64,000 nucleotides of DNA from contig CAWIQE010000002.1 of assembly GCA_963838155.1 (NCBI GenBank), positions 62,001-126,000 on the forward strand. The letters are read 5' to 3'. This document shows positions 35,976-44,889 of this stretch, in pieces. Position numbers and translations under genes: made by a program. Positions within the stretch are counted from its first letter, which is position 1. Every line of letters begins with the position of its first letter. Source of the DNA: Pararhizobium_B sp963838155. GTDB taxonomy: Bacteria > Pseudomonadota > Alphaproteobacteria > Rhizobiales > Rhizobiaceae. A model generated the notes under the pieces. That model saw nothing but the letters and a program-made list of their open reading frames with translations. It ran no database searches and had not been told where the DNA came from.

Positions 35976-36911
35976 CTACTCCGCGGCCGCCAGCTCGGCC
36001 TTGACGGCCTCCAGCAACTTCTTGCCTTCGCTGCCCTCGATGCGGGCGATGTCGTCCTGGTACTTGAGCAGCGTCCCGAGCGTATCGGACACGGTCTCGG
36101 GATCGAGCGCCATGCGGTCGAGCTCGGTCAGCGCGCTCGCCCAGTCGATCGTCTCGGCCACGCCCGGATTCTTGAAGAGATCGAGCGTCCTCAGCTTCTG
36201 CACATAGGCGACCACCTGGCGCGACAGCTCCGCGCCCGATCCCGGCACCTTGCGCCGGACGATCTCCAGTTCCTGCTCGGCGGCCGGATAGTCCACCCAG
36301 TGATAGAGGCAGCGCCGCTTGAGGGCGTCGTGGATTTCCCGCGTGCGGTTCGTCGTGATGATGACGATCGGCGGTTCCGCGGCCCTGATCGTGCCGATCT
36401 CCGGGATCGTCACCTGGTAGTCCGACAGCACCTCGAGCAGGAATGCCTCGAACGCCTCGTCGGTCCGGTCGAGTTCGTCGATCAGGAAGACCGGCGCCCG
36501 GTTCGGCATCGATTCCAGCGCCTGCAGCACGGGCCGGCGGATCAGGTAGCGGTCGGAGAATATGTTGCGCTCGATGGCGTCGCGGTCGCCGACGCCGGTC
36601 GCCTCGGCCAGCCGGATCTCCAGCATCTGCGCCGGATAGTTCCACTCGTAGACCGCGGAGGAGACGTCCAGCCCCTCGTAGCATTGCAGGCGGATCAGCG
36701 GCCGGTCGAGCGCATGGGCGAGAACCTTGGCGACTTCGGTCTTGCCGACGCCCGCCTCGCCTTCCAGGAACAGCGGGCGCCGCATCTTGAGCGCCAGGAA
36801 AAGGACCGTGGCGAGCGCCCGGCCGGCGACATAGTCGCCCCGGTTGAGAAGGTCGAGCGTCTCGTCGATGGAGGTCGGCAGGTTCGCCGGTGCGGCTTGT
36901 TCGTCGGCCAT
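35976..36911 (-). CDS. MoxR family AAA ATPase (CoxD-like)
   Basis: A 311-residue AAA+ ATPase. Walker A is GEAGVGKTE, Walker B is VFLIDELDRTDEAFE, sensor 1 is IITTNRTREIHDALKRR, and QCYEGLDVSSAVYEWNYPAQ is typical of the CoxD/MoxR group. Its proposed role is chaperone-like remodelling of a molybdenum hydroxylase with the VWA protein. ATG 36911 has GGGAG upstream and is preferred to the ATG at 36965, which would overlap the preceding gene. Confidence 0.9.
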   Translation of the reverse strand: MADEQAAPANLPTSIDETLDLLNRGDYVAGRALATVLFLALKMRRPLFLEGEAGVGKTEVAKVLAHALDRPLIRLQCYEGLDVSSAVYEWNYPAQMLEIRLAEATGVGDRDAIERNIFSDRYLIRRPVLQALESMPNRAPVFLIDELDRTDEAFEAFLLEVLSDYQVTIPEIGTIRAAEPPIVIITTNRTREIHDALKRRCLYHWVDYPAAEQELEIVRRKVPGSGAELSRQVVAYVQKLRTLDLFKNPGVAETIDWASALTELDRMALDPETVSDTLGTLLKYQDDIARIEGSEGKKLLEAVKAELAAAE

Positions 36912-36961
36912 GAAGGCTCCCGTCGCTTTCGTGCGGGGGGCCGTCGCGCGCGCCTCCCGCA

Positions 36962-37456
36962 TCAAAGGTGGTGATAGTCCCTGTTCATATAGAGCAAAGC
37001 CGGCCGATGTTCACCCAGCCGAAGGCCCGCGACCTCGCCATAAAGGATCATGTGGGTGGCGAGCGGCGTATGATCGACCAGCCGGCAGTCGAACACGACA
37101 GGCGCGTTGACGAGCGTCGGGGCGCCGGTGGCGATGGCGTCCCACTGGCCGTGGGCGAAGCGCTCCCCCTCAGTGAGGCCGGTCTCGCCCGAGAACGCCG
37201 AGGCGAGCGACCGCTGGTCCGCCGCAAGCGTGTTGAGCGCGAAGACGCCGCTGTCGATGAAGATGCGGTTCTTGGGATTGGAGCGGTTCAGGCAGACGAG
37301 AACCGTGGCCGGATTGTCCGATACGGAACACGCGGCGGTGACGGTAACCCCGCGCCGCTGGTCCCCGAGGACGGTCGTCACCACCTGCACATGCCCGGCG
37401 TAGCGTGCCATGGCGTCGCGGTAATGCTTCGGCTCGATCAATTGACGTTTCAGCAC
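36962..37456 (-). CDS. Flavin reductase-like protein
   Basis: A 164-residue FMN-binding split-barrel protein of the flavin reductase family: MARYAGHVQVVTTVLGDQRR, GVTVTAACSVSDNPATVLVC, NTLAADQRSLASAFSG and the C-terminal HRPALLYMNRDYHHL. It supplies reduced flavin from NAD(P)H to two-component monooxygenases; no such partner is in view. The start is GTG with GGAGCAG upstream. It precedes the MoxR gene by 50 bp on the same strand. Confidence 0.88.
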   Translation of the reverse strand: MLKRQLIEPKHYRDAMARYAGHVQVVTTVLGDQRRGVTVTAACSVSDNPATVLVCLNRSNPKNRIFIDSGVFALNTLAADQRSLASAFSGETGLTEGERFAHGQWDAIATGAPTLVNAPVVFDCRLVDHTPLATHMILYGEVAGLRLGEHRPALLYMNRDYHHL

Positions 37457-37642
37457 TCTCTGCTCCGATCCGGTGTCGGCTTAAGGGACATATGTAAGCT
37501 CTTCGTCCCGAAATGACACCTATGCAGGTAGAATCTTAATGTGCAGCTTGCGCTTTGCAAATATCGGTCCACGACGGCCGGCAAACCGCTCGAATGCGCC
37601 ATTTCCGCTTTGAAGCGGCGTGCGTTCGAGCTAGAAGGGCCC

Positions 37643-38737
37643 ATGAACCGTGCCTTTCTCGCCCTCGTCGCCGTCGCCACCCTGGCGGCCTCCGTCCCGG
37701 CCCGGGCCAGCCTTGCGATCGGCGTCGTGGCGCCGGAAGGCAAGGACAGCTTCGCCCTTCTCGGCGACCAGCTTCGCGCGGGCGTCGACATCTACGCCAA
37801 GGCGGCCGGCAAGGCCGTTTACGACCGGGTGGTCAGTGCGCCGGAAACCTGCGACGCCGCATCGGGACGACGGGCTGCACAGGCGATGGTTTCGGCCAAG
37901 GTCGACGCCGTCGTCGGCTTTCTCTGCCCGGAGAGCCTGAACGCAGCCCTGCCCGTCCTTTCGGCGGCCGGGATCGTCACGCTGACGACGTCCGTGCGCG
38001 CCGACATCGTCATGGAAGACGCGGTCAAGCGGAACTGGCCGTTCTTCCGGCTTGCGCCGCACGAACGCCAGGAGATCGACAGGATCGTCGAGACGATCTC
38101 CCATCGCTGGTCGGGCGAACCCTTCGCGCTCGTCGAGGACGGGACGATCTACGGCCGCGCACTGACGGAGAACGTCCGCGTCGCGCTCGAGGACATGGGC
38201 GTGAAGCCCGCCTTCATCGATACCTACCGCCCGGCCGAGGACAAGCAGTTCGGGCTCGCCCACCGGCTGAAGCGGGCCGGCGTCACCCGCGTGTTCGTCG
38301 GCGGCGAGCGCTCCGACATCGCCATCATCGCCCGCGACTGCGGCAAGCTCGGGCTGAACCTGGTCTTCATGGGCGGCGATTCCCTCAAGGCGCCGCCGGG
38401 GGACGTGCCGCTGGCCGACGGCGTGCTCGGCGTCATGACCCCGGTTCCGGACAGCCTGCCGAGCGCGGCCCACGCCGTGGCGGCCTTGCGCGCCGGCGGC
38501 GCCGAACCCTACGGCGAAGGCGTCGCGGGCTATGCCGCGACCGACATCCTGGCCGCGGCCGCCAGCAGCGGCCGGCCGATCGCCGAGGCGCTTGCGGACG
38601 GCACGTTCCACACCGCGCTCGGCACCATCCGCTTCGACCGCGGCCACGAGCGCGCCGACAACCCCTTCGAGCTGATGGTCTGGCGCGACGACCATTTCTT
38701 CCCGGTCGATGCGAAGGGTGTCGGCCTCGGCGAGTAA
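37643..38737 (+). CDS. Periplasmic ABC-type branched-chain amino acid-like binding protein
   Basis: A 364-residue protein with a signal peptide (MNRAFLALVAVATLAASVPA, cut near ARA-S) and the type 1 periplasmic binding fold: SLAIGVVAPEGKDSFALLGD, then DAVVGFLCPESLNAALPVLS, KLGLNLVFMGGDSLK and a C-terminal GTIRFDRGHERADNPF. It resembles the LivJ-like family. No permease genes are adjacent, so the ligand is unknown and it may be an orphan receptor. ATG 37643 is the only start that opens on the signal peptide. The 186-bp upstream region is A/T-richer. Confidence 0.82.
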   Translation: MNRAFLALVAVATLAASVPARASLAIGVVAPEGKDSFALLGDQLRAGVDIYAKAAGKAVYDRVVSAPETCDAASGRRAAQAMVSAKVDAVVGFLCPESLNAALPVLSAAGIVTLTTSVRADIVMEDAVKRNWPFFRLAPHERQEIDRIVETISHRWSGEPFALVEDGTIYGRALTENVRVALEDMGVKPAFIDTYRPAEDKQFGLAHRLKRAGVTRVFVGGERSDIAIIARDCGKLGLNLVFMGGDSLKAPPGDVPLADGVLGVMTPVPDSLPSAAHAVAALRAGGAEPYGEGVAGYAATDILAAAASSGRPIAEALADGTFHTALGTIRFDRGHERADNPFELMVWRDDHFFPVDAKGVGLGE

Positions 38738-38818
38738 CCACGACCGACGCCACGCGATTGTGCCGGCTATCGGCGAGTGCTATCGCGTCGGGACCACAGA
38801 CAAGGGCCGGAGCCAGGC

Positions 38819-39511
38819 ATGGACAGACCGATCGCGATCGCACCCTCCATTCTCGCAGCCGACTGCGCGCGCCTCGGCGAGGAAGTGCGCGACGTCGTCG
38901 CCGCGGGTGCCGACTGGCTGCATCTCGACATCATGGACGGCCACTTCGTGCCGAACATCTCGTACGGGCCGGGCGTCGTCGCTGCGCTGCGCCCGTTGAC
39001 CGACATCCACTTCGACTGCCACCTGATGATCGCCCCTTGCGACCCCTATCTCGAGGCGTTCGCCAAGGCGGGATGCGACGGCATCACGGTCCATGCGGAA
39101 GCGGGGCCGCATCTCCACCGCTCGCTGCAGGCGATCCGTGCGCTCGGAAAGCGCGCCGGGGTCGCGCTCAATCCCGCCACGCCGGCATCGGCGATCGAAA
39201 CCGTGCTCGACACGGTCGACCTCGTGCTGTGCATGACCGTCAACCCCGGCTTCGGCGGACAGAGCTTCATCGACGCCGTCACGGACAAGATCCGCGCCGT
39301 CCGGCAGATGATCGGCGACCGTCCGATCGATATCGAGGTGGACGGCGGCATCGCCGGAGACACCTCCGGAAAGGCGGCGGCGGCCGGCGCCAACGTCTTC
39401 GTCGCCGGCTCCTCGATCTTCCGGGGCGGCAAGCAGGCCTACGGCGCCAACATTCAGGCGATCCGCGACGGGGCGAGAACGGCGCGCGACGCCGCCGGAG
39501 GGCGGCAGTGA
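38819..39511 (+). CDS. rpe: Ribulose-phosphate 3-epimerase
   Basis: A 230-residue TIM barrel interconverting ribulose-5-phosphate and xylulose-5-phosphate. Motifs are IAPSILAADCARLGEEV, WLHLDIMDGHFVPNISYG (metal and catalytic Asp), HFDCHLMI, MTVNPGFGGQ and IEVDGGI. The start at 38819 follows GGAG. It is a housekeeping enzyme of the pentose phosphate pathway. Confidence 0.96.
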   Translation: MDRPIAIAPSILAADCARLGEEVRDVVAAGADWLHLDIMDGHFVPNISYGPGVVAALRPLTDIHFDCHLMIAPCDPYLEAFAKAGCDGITVHAEAGPHLHRSLQAIRALGKRAGVALNPATPASAIETVLDTVDLVLCMTVNPGFGGQSFIDAVTDKIRAVRQMIGDRPIDIEVDGGIAGDTSGKAAAAGANVFVAGSSIFRGGKQAYGANIQAIRDGARTARDAAGGRQ

Positions 39512-39585
39512 GCGCGCCGACGCGGCCGCTTCACGCTTCGGGCCGCCCTTCGGCCGGCCGAAGCCGGTTGCCGGGATCGCTCTAG

Positions 39586-40143
39586 ATGGAAGCGCGACAC
39601 GCGCCCGGCTTCGTGCCGCCGACCCACGCGGCCGCAAGGCCGTCCGGCCCGGGGCTGGGGGAGCGCGTCCTGCGGCCGGTCCGGGCCTGGCACAGCGCCC
39701 TCGCCGGCAGCCTGCTGTGGGCGGCCGCCATGACGGCGGCCTCGGCATCGGCGCTCGGCCGCATCACCGGCTGGGTGGACCCCTATCTGGCGACGATCCT
39801 CTGCATGTATTTCCTCGGCGGACTCGCGGCATTCGTTCCTTCCATGATGATCGCCGGCCTCGTCGCCACCGGCAGGCAAGCCGAGGCCCGGTTTTCGGCC
39901 GCCTTCGTCACGCTCGCGACCGGCACCGTGCTTTCGACCGGCATCGCCTACGGCCTGCAGCATATCCGCCTCGACGTCGATTGGAGGGGATTTCCGGGCC
40001 CGCCCTTCGAGCTTCTCGACATTCCCGCGTCGATGATGGAGTCCATGGTGCACTACCTCGTTCTCGGCGCCCGCCTGTTCGCGCCCGAAGGCCTGGTGCC
40101 CCTGCTCTTCGCCAGCCTCTGGATTGCCCGCCGCCTGCGTTGA
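39586..40143 (+). CDS. Membrane protein of unknown function
   Basis: A 185-residue protein with a hydrophilic start of about 38 residues and four hydrophobic segments (LLWAAAMTAASASALG, ATILCMYFLGGLAAFVPSMM, FVTLATGTVLSTGIAYGL, LVPLLFASLWIARRL). I recognise no family. It is 74 bp after rpe and separated from purB by a repeat element. The start at ATG 39586 is tentative. Confidence 0.65.
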   Translation: MEARHAPGFVPPTHAAARPSGPGLGERVLRPVRAWHSALAGSLLWAAAMTAASASALGRITGWVDPYLATILCMYFLGGLAAFVPSMMIAGLVATGRQAEARFSAAFVTLATGTVLSTGIAYGLQHIRLDVDWRGFPGPPFELLDIPASMMESMVHYLVLGARLFAPEGLVPLLFASLWIARRLR

Positions 40144-40184
40144 GCTTGCCGGCGGGCTCTGCTAAAGCGAAGCCCGTTCTCCCT

Positions 40185-40287
40185 AGAGCGGATCCGCGCT
40201 TCACGGAATCGCGGATACGCTCTACCTCATTGTTTTGACGCGCTTCCGGACGGAAAACCGGTTTCCACTTTTCCTGGAAGCGCTCTA
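40185..40287. repeat. Gene-end element, hairpins B and A (exceptional position)
   Basis: Hairpin B has arms AGAGCGGATCCGCG and CGCGGATACGCTCT (one mismatch in 14), and hairpin A lies at 40241-40287. The sequence is as in the 11.5-kb copy, but here no minus-strand gene ends next to it: it stands 42 bp after a plus-strand stop and 21 bp before purB. It would lie in the purB leader. Confidence 0.75.
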
Positions 40288-40308
40288 AGGAAAGACCGAG
40301 CAAGCCGC

Positions 40309-41628
40309 ATGATCCCTCGTTACTCCAGGCCGGAAATGACGGCCATATGGTCGCCCGAAACGAAGTTCCGCATCTGGTTCGAGATCGAGGCGCACGCCTG
40401 CGACGCGCTCGCCGAGCTCGGCGTGATCCCCGCCTCCGCCGCCCGGGCGATCTGGGAGAAGGGCGGAAAGGCCGAATTCGACGTCGACCGGATCGACGAG
40501 ATCGAGCGCACGACGAAGCACGACGTCATCGCCTTTCTCACCCATCTCGCCGAGATCGTCGGGCCGGAGGCGCGCTTCGTCCACCAGGGCATGACCTCCT
40601 CGGACGTCCTCGACACGTGCTTCAACGTCCAGCTGGTGCGCGCGGCCGACCTGCTGCTCGCCGACCTTGAGGCGTTGCTCGCCGCGCTGAAGCGGCGCGC
40701 CTTCGAGCACCGGGATACCGTAACCATCGGCCGCTCGCACGGGATCCATGCCGAGCCGACCACGTTCGGCGTCAAGCTCGCGCAGGCCTATGCGGAATTC
40801 GCCCGCTGCCGCGACCGGCTGGCCGCCGCCCGCGAGGACGTGGCGACCTGCGCCATCTCCGGCGCCGTCGGAACCTTCGCCAACATCGACCCGCGGGTCG
40901 AGGAGCACGTTGCGAAGGCCATGGGGCTCAAGCCCGAACCGGTCTCCACCCAGGTCGTCCCGCGCGACCGGCACGCCATGTTCTTCGCGACGCTCGGCGT
41001 CGTCGCCTCCTCGATGGAACGCCTCGCCGTGGAGGTCCGCCACCTCCAGCGCACCGAGGTGCTGGAGGCGGAGGAGTATTTCTCGCCGGGCCAGAAGGGC
41101 TCCTCGGCGATGCCGCACAAGCGTAACCCTGTGCTTACCGAAAATCTCACTGGGCTTGCCCGCATGGTGCGCGCCTATGCCCTGCCGGCCATGGAGAACG
41201 TCGCGCTGTGGCACGAGCGCGACATTTCGCATTCCTCGGTCGAGCGCATGATCGGCCCGGACGCGACCGTCACGCTCGATTTCGCCCTCGCCCGGCTGAC
41301 CGGCGTGATCGACCGGCTGCTGGTCTATCCGGACAGGATGATGCGGAATCTCGAATCGTTCCGGGGTCTGGTGCATTCCCAGCGCGTGCTGCTCGCCCTG
41401 ACCCAGGCGGGCCTGTCGCGCGAGGACGCCTACCGGCTCGTCCAGCGGAACGCCATGAAGGTGTGGGAGCAAGGCAAGGATTTCCTGACCGAACTTCTCG
41501 CCGACCGGGACGTGACGGACGCGCTTTCGGAGGCGGAACTCCGGGAGAAGTTCGATCTCGGCTACCACACGAAGCATGTGGGCACGATCTTCGCGCGGGT
41601 GTTCGGAACGGACGGAAACCCCGGCTGA
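40309..41628 (+). CDS. purB: Adenylosuccinate lyase
   Basis: A 439-residue fumarase/aspartase-superfamily enzyme for two purine steps (SAICAR to AICAR, and adenylosuccinate to AMP). It has the signature KGSSAMPHKRNPV, the catalytic-His segment IGRSHGIHAEPTTFG and FVHQGMTSSDVLDTC. Length is typical. It stands apart from the purC-L cluster 3.5 kb downstream, on the same strand, with a repeat in its leader. Confidence 0.97.
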   Translation: MIPRYSRPEMTAIWSPETKFRIWFEIEAHACDALAELGVIPASAARAIWEKGGKAEFDVDRIDEIERTTKHDVIAFLTHLAEIVGPEARFVHQGMTSSDVLDTCFNVQLVRAADLLLADLEALLAALKRRAFEHRDTVTIGRSHGIHAEPTTFGVKLAQAYAEFARCRDRLAAAREDVATCAISGAVGTFANIDPRVEEHVAKAMGLKPEPVSTQVVPRDRHAMFFATLGVVASSMERLAVEVRHLQRTEVLEAEEYFSPGQKGSSAMPHKRNPVLTENLTGLARMVRAYALPAMENVALWHERDISHSSVERMIGPDATVTLDFALARLTGVIDRLLVYPDRMMRNLESFRGLVHSQRVLLALTQAGLSREDAYRLVQRNAMKVWEQGKDFLTELLADRDVTDALSEAELREKFDLGYHTKHVGTIFARVFGTDGNPG

Positions 41629-41677
41629 GCATCGCCCGCCGGGGTTCCCGAAACGTCGGTTCCTGCGTCCGGGGGCG

Positions 41678-42529
41678 TCAGCCCTGGAGCGCGGTTTTCA
41701 GCTTCTGGCCCTTCTTCGCGGCCACCTGGCCGCCGATCAGCTTCTTCGGCGAAACCTTCTTGCCGTAATAGCCGCGATTGTTGTCGTCGGCCCAGCTGAT
41801 ATCGGAAACGCTGATCGTCGCGCCGGCGTAGGCGCCTTCCGTATCCGACCAGAAGACGATGTCACCCTTGCCGGCGGAGGTCTGGGCGTTGGCCGAGTAG
41901 TTGACGATCGAGAGCCCGGCGCCGCCGTTCAGCGAGAACTGGTTGCCGCTCTTGAAGGCGTTGACCGCGTCGCGGGACATCAGGATGAAGGCCACGGAGC
42001 CGCCGGAGCCGCCCGCCTGCGCGCCGACGCTCACTCCGCCGAAGTCGAAGAAGGCCGGATCCGTCCATTTGCCGTCATGCTTGGCGAGCATCACGCCCGC
42101 GCCGCCACGGCCGCCGACGATGAAGCCGCCGCGTCCGAAGTCGGGCACGATGTAGACGCCCTTGGCCTTCTTGAGCAGGCGCGCGACGTCCTGGTCGGAC
42201 TTCATCTGGTCGACCACCTTCACCGCGCCGTTGACGATGTCGCGGGCGTCGGCGGTGTCGCTCTTGTCGGTCTTCATCGTCTTGTCGGTGCCGGCCGACT
42301 TGGCGGCGTTCGTGTCCGTGGACATGCCGGCCTTGACGTTGCCGTTTGCCGTTGCGCCCGTCGCCATGCCGCCGGTAGTGGACGTGGAGGAATTGTCCAT
42401 CGTCGTCGCGGCGGAATTGTCGGTCGTCGGCTTCATCTTGACCGCGCCGTCGGCGCCGGCCGCCATGGCCGTGCTGCCCATCAGGGCGAGTGCGAGGGGT
42501 GCCGTGAGAAATATCGTACTCTTGCGCAT
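41678..42529 (-). CDS. Secreted SYLF/Ysc84 domain lipid-binding protein
   Basis: A 283-residue protein with a signal peptide (MRKSTIFLTAPLALALMGST, cleavage after AMA), then about 75 residues rich in Thr, Asn, Ala, Asp and Ser, and a C-terminal SYLF domain (about 110-270): KAKGVYIVPDFGRGGFIVGG, RGGAGVMLAKHDGKWTDPAF, SVGAQAGGSGGSVAFILMSR. The fold binds phosphoinositides in eukaryotes; in bacteria it is periplasmic or outer-membrane with unknown ligand. It is convergent with purB. Confidence 0.88.
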   Translation of the reverse strand: MRKSTIFLTAPLALALMGSTAMAAGADGAVKMKPTTDNSAATTMDNSSTSTTGGMATGATANGNVKAGMSTDTNAAKSAGTDKTMKTDKSDTADARDIVNGAVKVVDQMKSDQDVARLLKKAKGVYIVPDFGRGGFIVGGRGGAGVMLAKHDGKWTDPAFFDFGGVSVGAQAGGSGGSVAFILMSRDAVNAFKSGNQFSLNGGAGLSIVNYSANAQTSAGKGDIVFWSDTEGAYAGATISVSDISWADDNNRGYYGKKVSPKKLIGGQVAAKKGQKLKTALQG

Positions 42530-42866
42530 GATCGGTTTCCTTTTTCCGTTTCGCTTCAGCCGCCACACCGGCGGCGTTGCTGACCCAACAGGAGACCGGG
42601 GGGATGAGTTCCAAGCGTTTTTTTTGAGAATCGATGGAACCGTGCGACGGAACGCCGCGCGAAGGTCGGCCTTTAAACAAATGATAAATCAGGGAACTTT
42701 CTGGCACGCCGCTGGCAGGCGCAGTCTCGCGCGATGCGCCGCCGCGGCCGCCGCTGCGGCAGTCGGGCGTCTCGAAGCTCGCGAGGAAAGTCCGGGCGGG
42801 ACGGGAAGCGCGGGCGGCGCGCCTGCCGACTTGACAGGCGCGCGCCGCTCGCGCAATTCGCCACCC

Positions 42867-43433
42867 ATGAAAGCGTCCCAGGCAGATATCCTCATCGTCC
42901 CCGGCTACACCAACTCCGGGCCCGACCATTGGCAGTCCCGCTGGGAACGGAAAATCAGCACGGCCCGGCGGGTCGAGCAGGACGAGTGGTCGAAGCCGGT
43001 GCGGGAGGACTGGGTCGCACGGCTGGCCGACTGCGTGAACGAAGCGACCCGACCGGTGGTCATCGTCGCTCATTCCCTCGGGGTCGCGACGGCCGTCCTC
43101 GCCGTCCCCCTCTTCCGCAAGCCGGTCGCCGGTGCGTTCCTGGTCGCCCCGCCCGAGGTGGCCAATCCGAAGATACGGCCGCGGCACCTGATGACCTTCG
43201 GCCCCTATCCCCGCGATCCCCTGCCGTTTCCCTCGATCGTCGTCGCCAGCCGCAACGATCCCTTCGGCTCCTTCGAGGAAGCCGACGACATCGCCGCCGC
43301 CTGGGGGTCGCAGATCGTGGATGCGGGGCAGTCCGGCCACATCAACGCGGAGTCGGGCCACGGACCCTGGCCGGAGGGCACCATGGTCTTCGCACGGCTG
43401 ATGAGCCGCCTTCGGGCCGACGAGGACGGCTAG
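42867..43433 (+). CDS. RBBP9/YdeN family alpha/beta hydrolase
   Basis: A 188-residue hydrolase. It starts ADILIVPGYTNSGPDHWQSR, has the nucleophile in VIVAHSLGVATAV, the acid in VVASRNDPFGSFEEA and the His in SGHINAESGHGPWPEG. Members are small serine hydrolases without known substrate. A hairpin A element begins one or two bases after its stop codon. Confidence 0.9.
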   Translation: MKASQADILIVPGYTNSGPDHWQSRWERKISTARRVEQDEWSKPVREDWVARLADCVNEATRPVVIVAHSLGVATAVLAVPLFRKPVAGAFLVAPPEVANPKIRPRHLMTFGPYPRDPLPFPSIVVASRNDPFGSFEEADDIAAAWGSQIVDAGQSGHINAESGHGPWPEGTMVFARLMSRLRADEDG

Positions 43434-43434
43434 T

Positions 43435-43482
43435 GCGCTTCCAGTAAAAGAGGAGACCGGTTTTCCATCCGGAAGCGCTCCG
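43435..43482 (+). repeat. Hairpin A directly after the hydrolase stop codon
   Basis: GCGCTTCCAGTAAAAG at the left and TTTTCCATCCGGAAGCGC at the right form the outer 8-bp stem, with a slightly diverged inner stem. It is in the plus orientation, starting within two bases of the TAG, which matches the position and direction of copies after minus-strand genes. Confidence 0.75.
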
Positions 43483-43488
43483 GCCTCC

Positions 43489-43681
43489 GCCGTCACTCAC
43501 CCTCACCGCCGTCACTCACCCTCACCGTCGTCATCCTCACCCCCACCGTCGTCATGCTCACCCCCACCGTCGTCATCCTCGGGCTTGTCCCGAGGATCTG
43601 CAGTCGGCGCCGCATCCCCGGCGGGCGTTGGTGGATCCTCGCCACAAGGGCGAGGATGACGAAGCCAGCGAGGGTGAACCG
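43489..43681. repeat. Family C palindrome pair plus tandem repeats, right inverted copy
   Basis: The reverse complement of the 31364-31560 block: degenerate 21-bp units (CACCGTCGTCATCCTCACCC and similar), then hairpins GTCATCCTCGGGCTTGTCCC... (43571-43600) and GATCCTCGCCACAAGGGCGA... (43634-43660), then GGGTGAACC. It appears inserted into a gene-end element, since partial hairpin A sequence (ACCGGTTTTCCGTCGGGAA) and hairpin B lie on its far side. The gap 43434-43760 holds nothing but repeats. Confidence 0.8.
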
Positions 43682-43720
43682 GTTTTCCGTCGGGAAACGC
43701 GCAAATGCGATAAGCCGAAG

Positions 43721-43751
43721 CCTGTCCGCGATTGCGTGAAGCGCGGACAGG
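43721..43751. repeat. Hairpin B at the aldolase 3' end
   Basis: CCTGTCCGCG and CGCGGACAGG form a perfect 10-bp stem with an 11-nt loop. It lies 9 bp from the stop of the minus-strand aldolase gene, while its orientation matches the element following the plus-strand hydrolase. It may serve as a terminator for either. Confidence 0.6.
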
Positions 43752-43760
43752 GCGGTGGCG

Positions 43761-44519
43761 CTAGCGCCCTGCCGCCACGAGCTCGAACGCGCCGGCCGAG
43801 AGGATCATCTGCTCGGTGCCGCACGCGATCAGCCGGAACCCGAGCTCCCGATAGATCGGAACCCGGGCCGCGCTGACCGCGAAGATCGCGGCATGCTTTC
43901 CGGCCGAGCGCGTTTTCTCGGCGATATCGCGGATGGCGCCCGACATCTCCTCCAGTTCGGCGTTGACCGTGGCCCCGTCGGTGAAGGAGATCGAAAAATC
44001 GGAAGGGCCGACGAAGACGCCGTCGATGCCCGGCACCGCGAGGATGTCCCCGAGGGCTTCGACCGCCGCCATCGTCTCGATCATGGCGAAGGAGAGGACA
44101 TCGCGGTTGGCGCGCTCCAGATAGTCCGCCGGCTTCGAGAACCCGTGCACCTGCAGCGCACCCGCCGGGCCCCACGACCGCTTTCCGACCGGCGGGTATT
44201 TCATCGCGGCCGCGAAGGCTTCGGCGTCGGCGACCGAATTGATCATCGGCGCGATGACGGCCTCGGCGCCGAAATCGGCCGCCCGGCTGGCCATGTCGTT
44301 GCGGCCGACGGGGATGCGCACCACGGCCGGCTTTCCCGCCGCGACCACCGCGGCGACGCCGTAGTGGACGCTTCGCTCGTCGTGGGCCCCGTGCTGCATG
44401 TCGAGGGTGACGACGTCGTAGGACGTCCGCGCGAGCGCGGAAACCACGTCGGTCGAGGGCATGCCCGACCACGCGGTCAGCAGGGCATCGCCCGCATTCA
44501 GTCTTTCGGCAAGCTTCAT
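43761..44519 (-). CDS. HpcH/HpaI family aldolase
   Basis: A 252-residue class II (metal-dependent) aldolase barrel: VVTLDMQHGAHDERSVHYG, AVVRIPVGRNDMASRAADFG, APMINSVADAEAFAAAMKYP, SFAMIETMAAVEALGDI (metal Glu) and DGVFVGPSDFSISF (metal Asp). Relatives cleave 4-hydroxy-2-oxoheptanedioate or 2-keto-3-deoxy sugar acids to pyruvate plus an aldehyde; the substrate here is unknown. ATG 44519 fits the family. It follows the DUF1476 gene by 49 bp. Confidence 0.9.
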   Translation of the reverse strand: MKLAERLNAGDALLTAWSGMPSTDVVSALARTSYDVVTLDMQHGAHDERSVHYGVAAVVAAGKPAVVRIPVGRNDMASRAADFGAEAVIAPMINSVADAEAFAAAMKYPPVGKRSWGPAGALQVHGFSKPADYLERANRDVLSFAMIETMAAVEALGDILAVPGIDGVFVGPSDFSISFTDGATVNAELEEMSGAIRDIAEKTRSAGKHAAIFAVSAARVPIYRELGFRLIACGTEQMILSAGAFELVAAGR

Positions 44520-44568
44520 CGGTTTCCTTCGCCTTTCTCCTGCCCCGTCCTCAGCTCCGCCGAGGGCG

Positions 44569-44889
44569 TCAGGTCTTCCGGACCTCCTCGGCCGCCACCG
44601 GCAGCAGGGCGAGCATCTTCTCGCGAATGTCCGCATCGGTCCGCGACACGCCGTTCGCATCGAAATCGGACCGGATCTTCTCGAAGACGTCCTCGTGACC
44701 GGAGCGCTGGAAGTCCGCCGCCACGACCTCGGCGGCGTAGGCGCTCGCGTCTTCGCCGCTCTTCCCGAGAAGCTCCGCCGCCCAGAGGCCGAGAAGCTTG
44801 TTGCGGCGGACGACCGCCCTGAACTTCATCTCCTCGTCGTGGGCGAACATGTTTTCGAACGCGTGTTCCCGATCGTCAAGGATGTTCAT
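44569..44889 (-). CDS. DUF1476 domain protein
   Basis: A 106-residue helical protein of the alphaproteobacterial DUF1476 family: DDREHAFENMFAHDEEMKFR, RRNKLLGLWAAELLGKSG and FQRSGHEDVFEKIRSDFD. The related zeta subunit of Paracoccus F1-ATPase inhibits ATP hydrolysis, so an inhibitory role is possible. It is divergent from purC, its usual neighbour in Rhizobiales. Confidence 0.9.
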   Translation of the reverse strand: MNILDDREHAFENMFAHDEEMKFRAVVRRNKLLGLWAAELLGKSGEDASAYAAEVVAADFQRSGHEDVFEKIRSDFDANGVSRTDADIREKMLALLPVAAEEVRKT

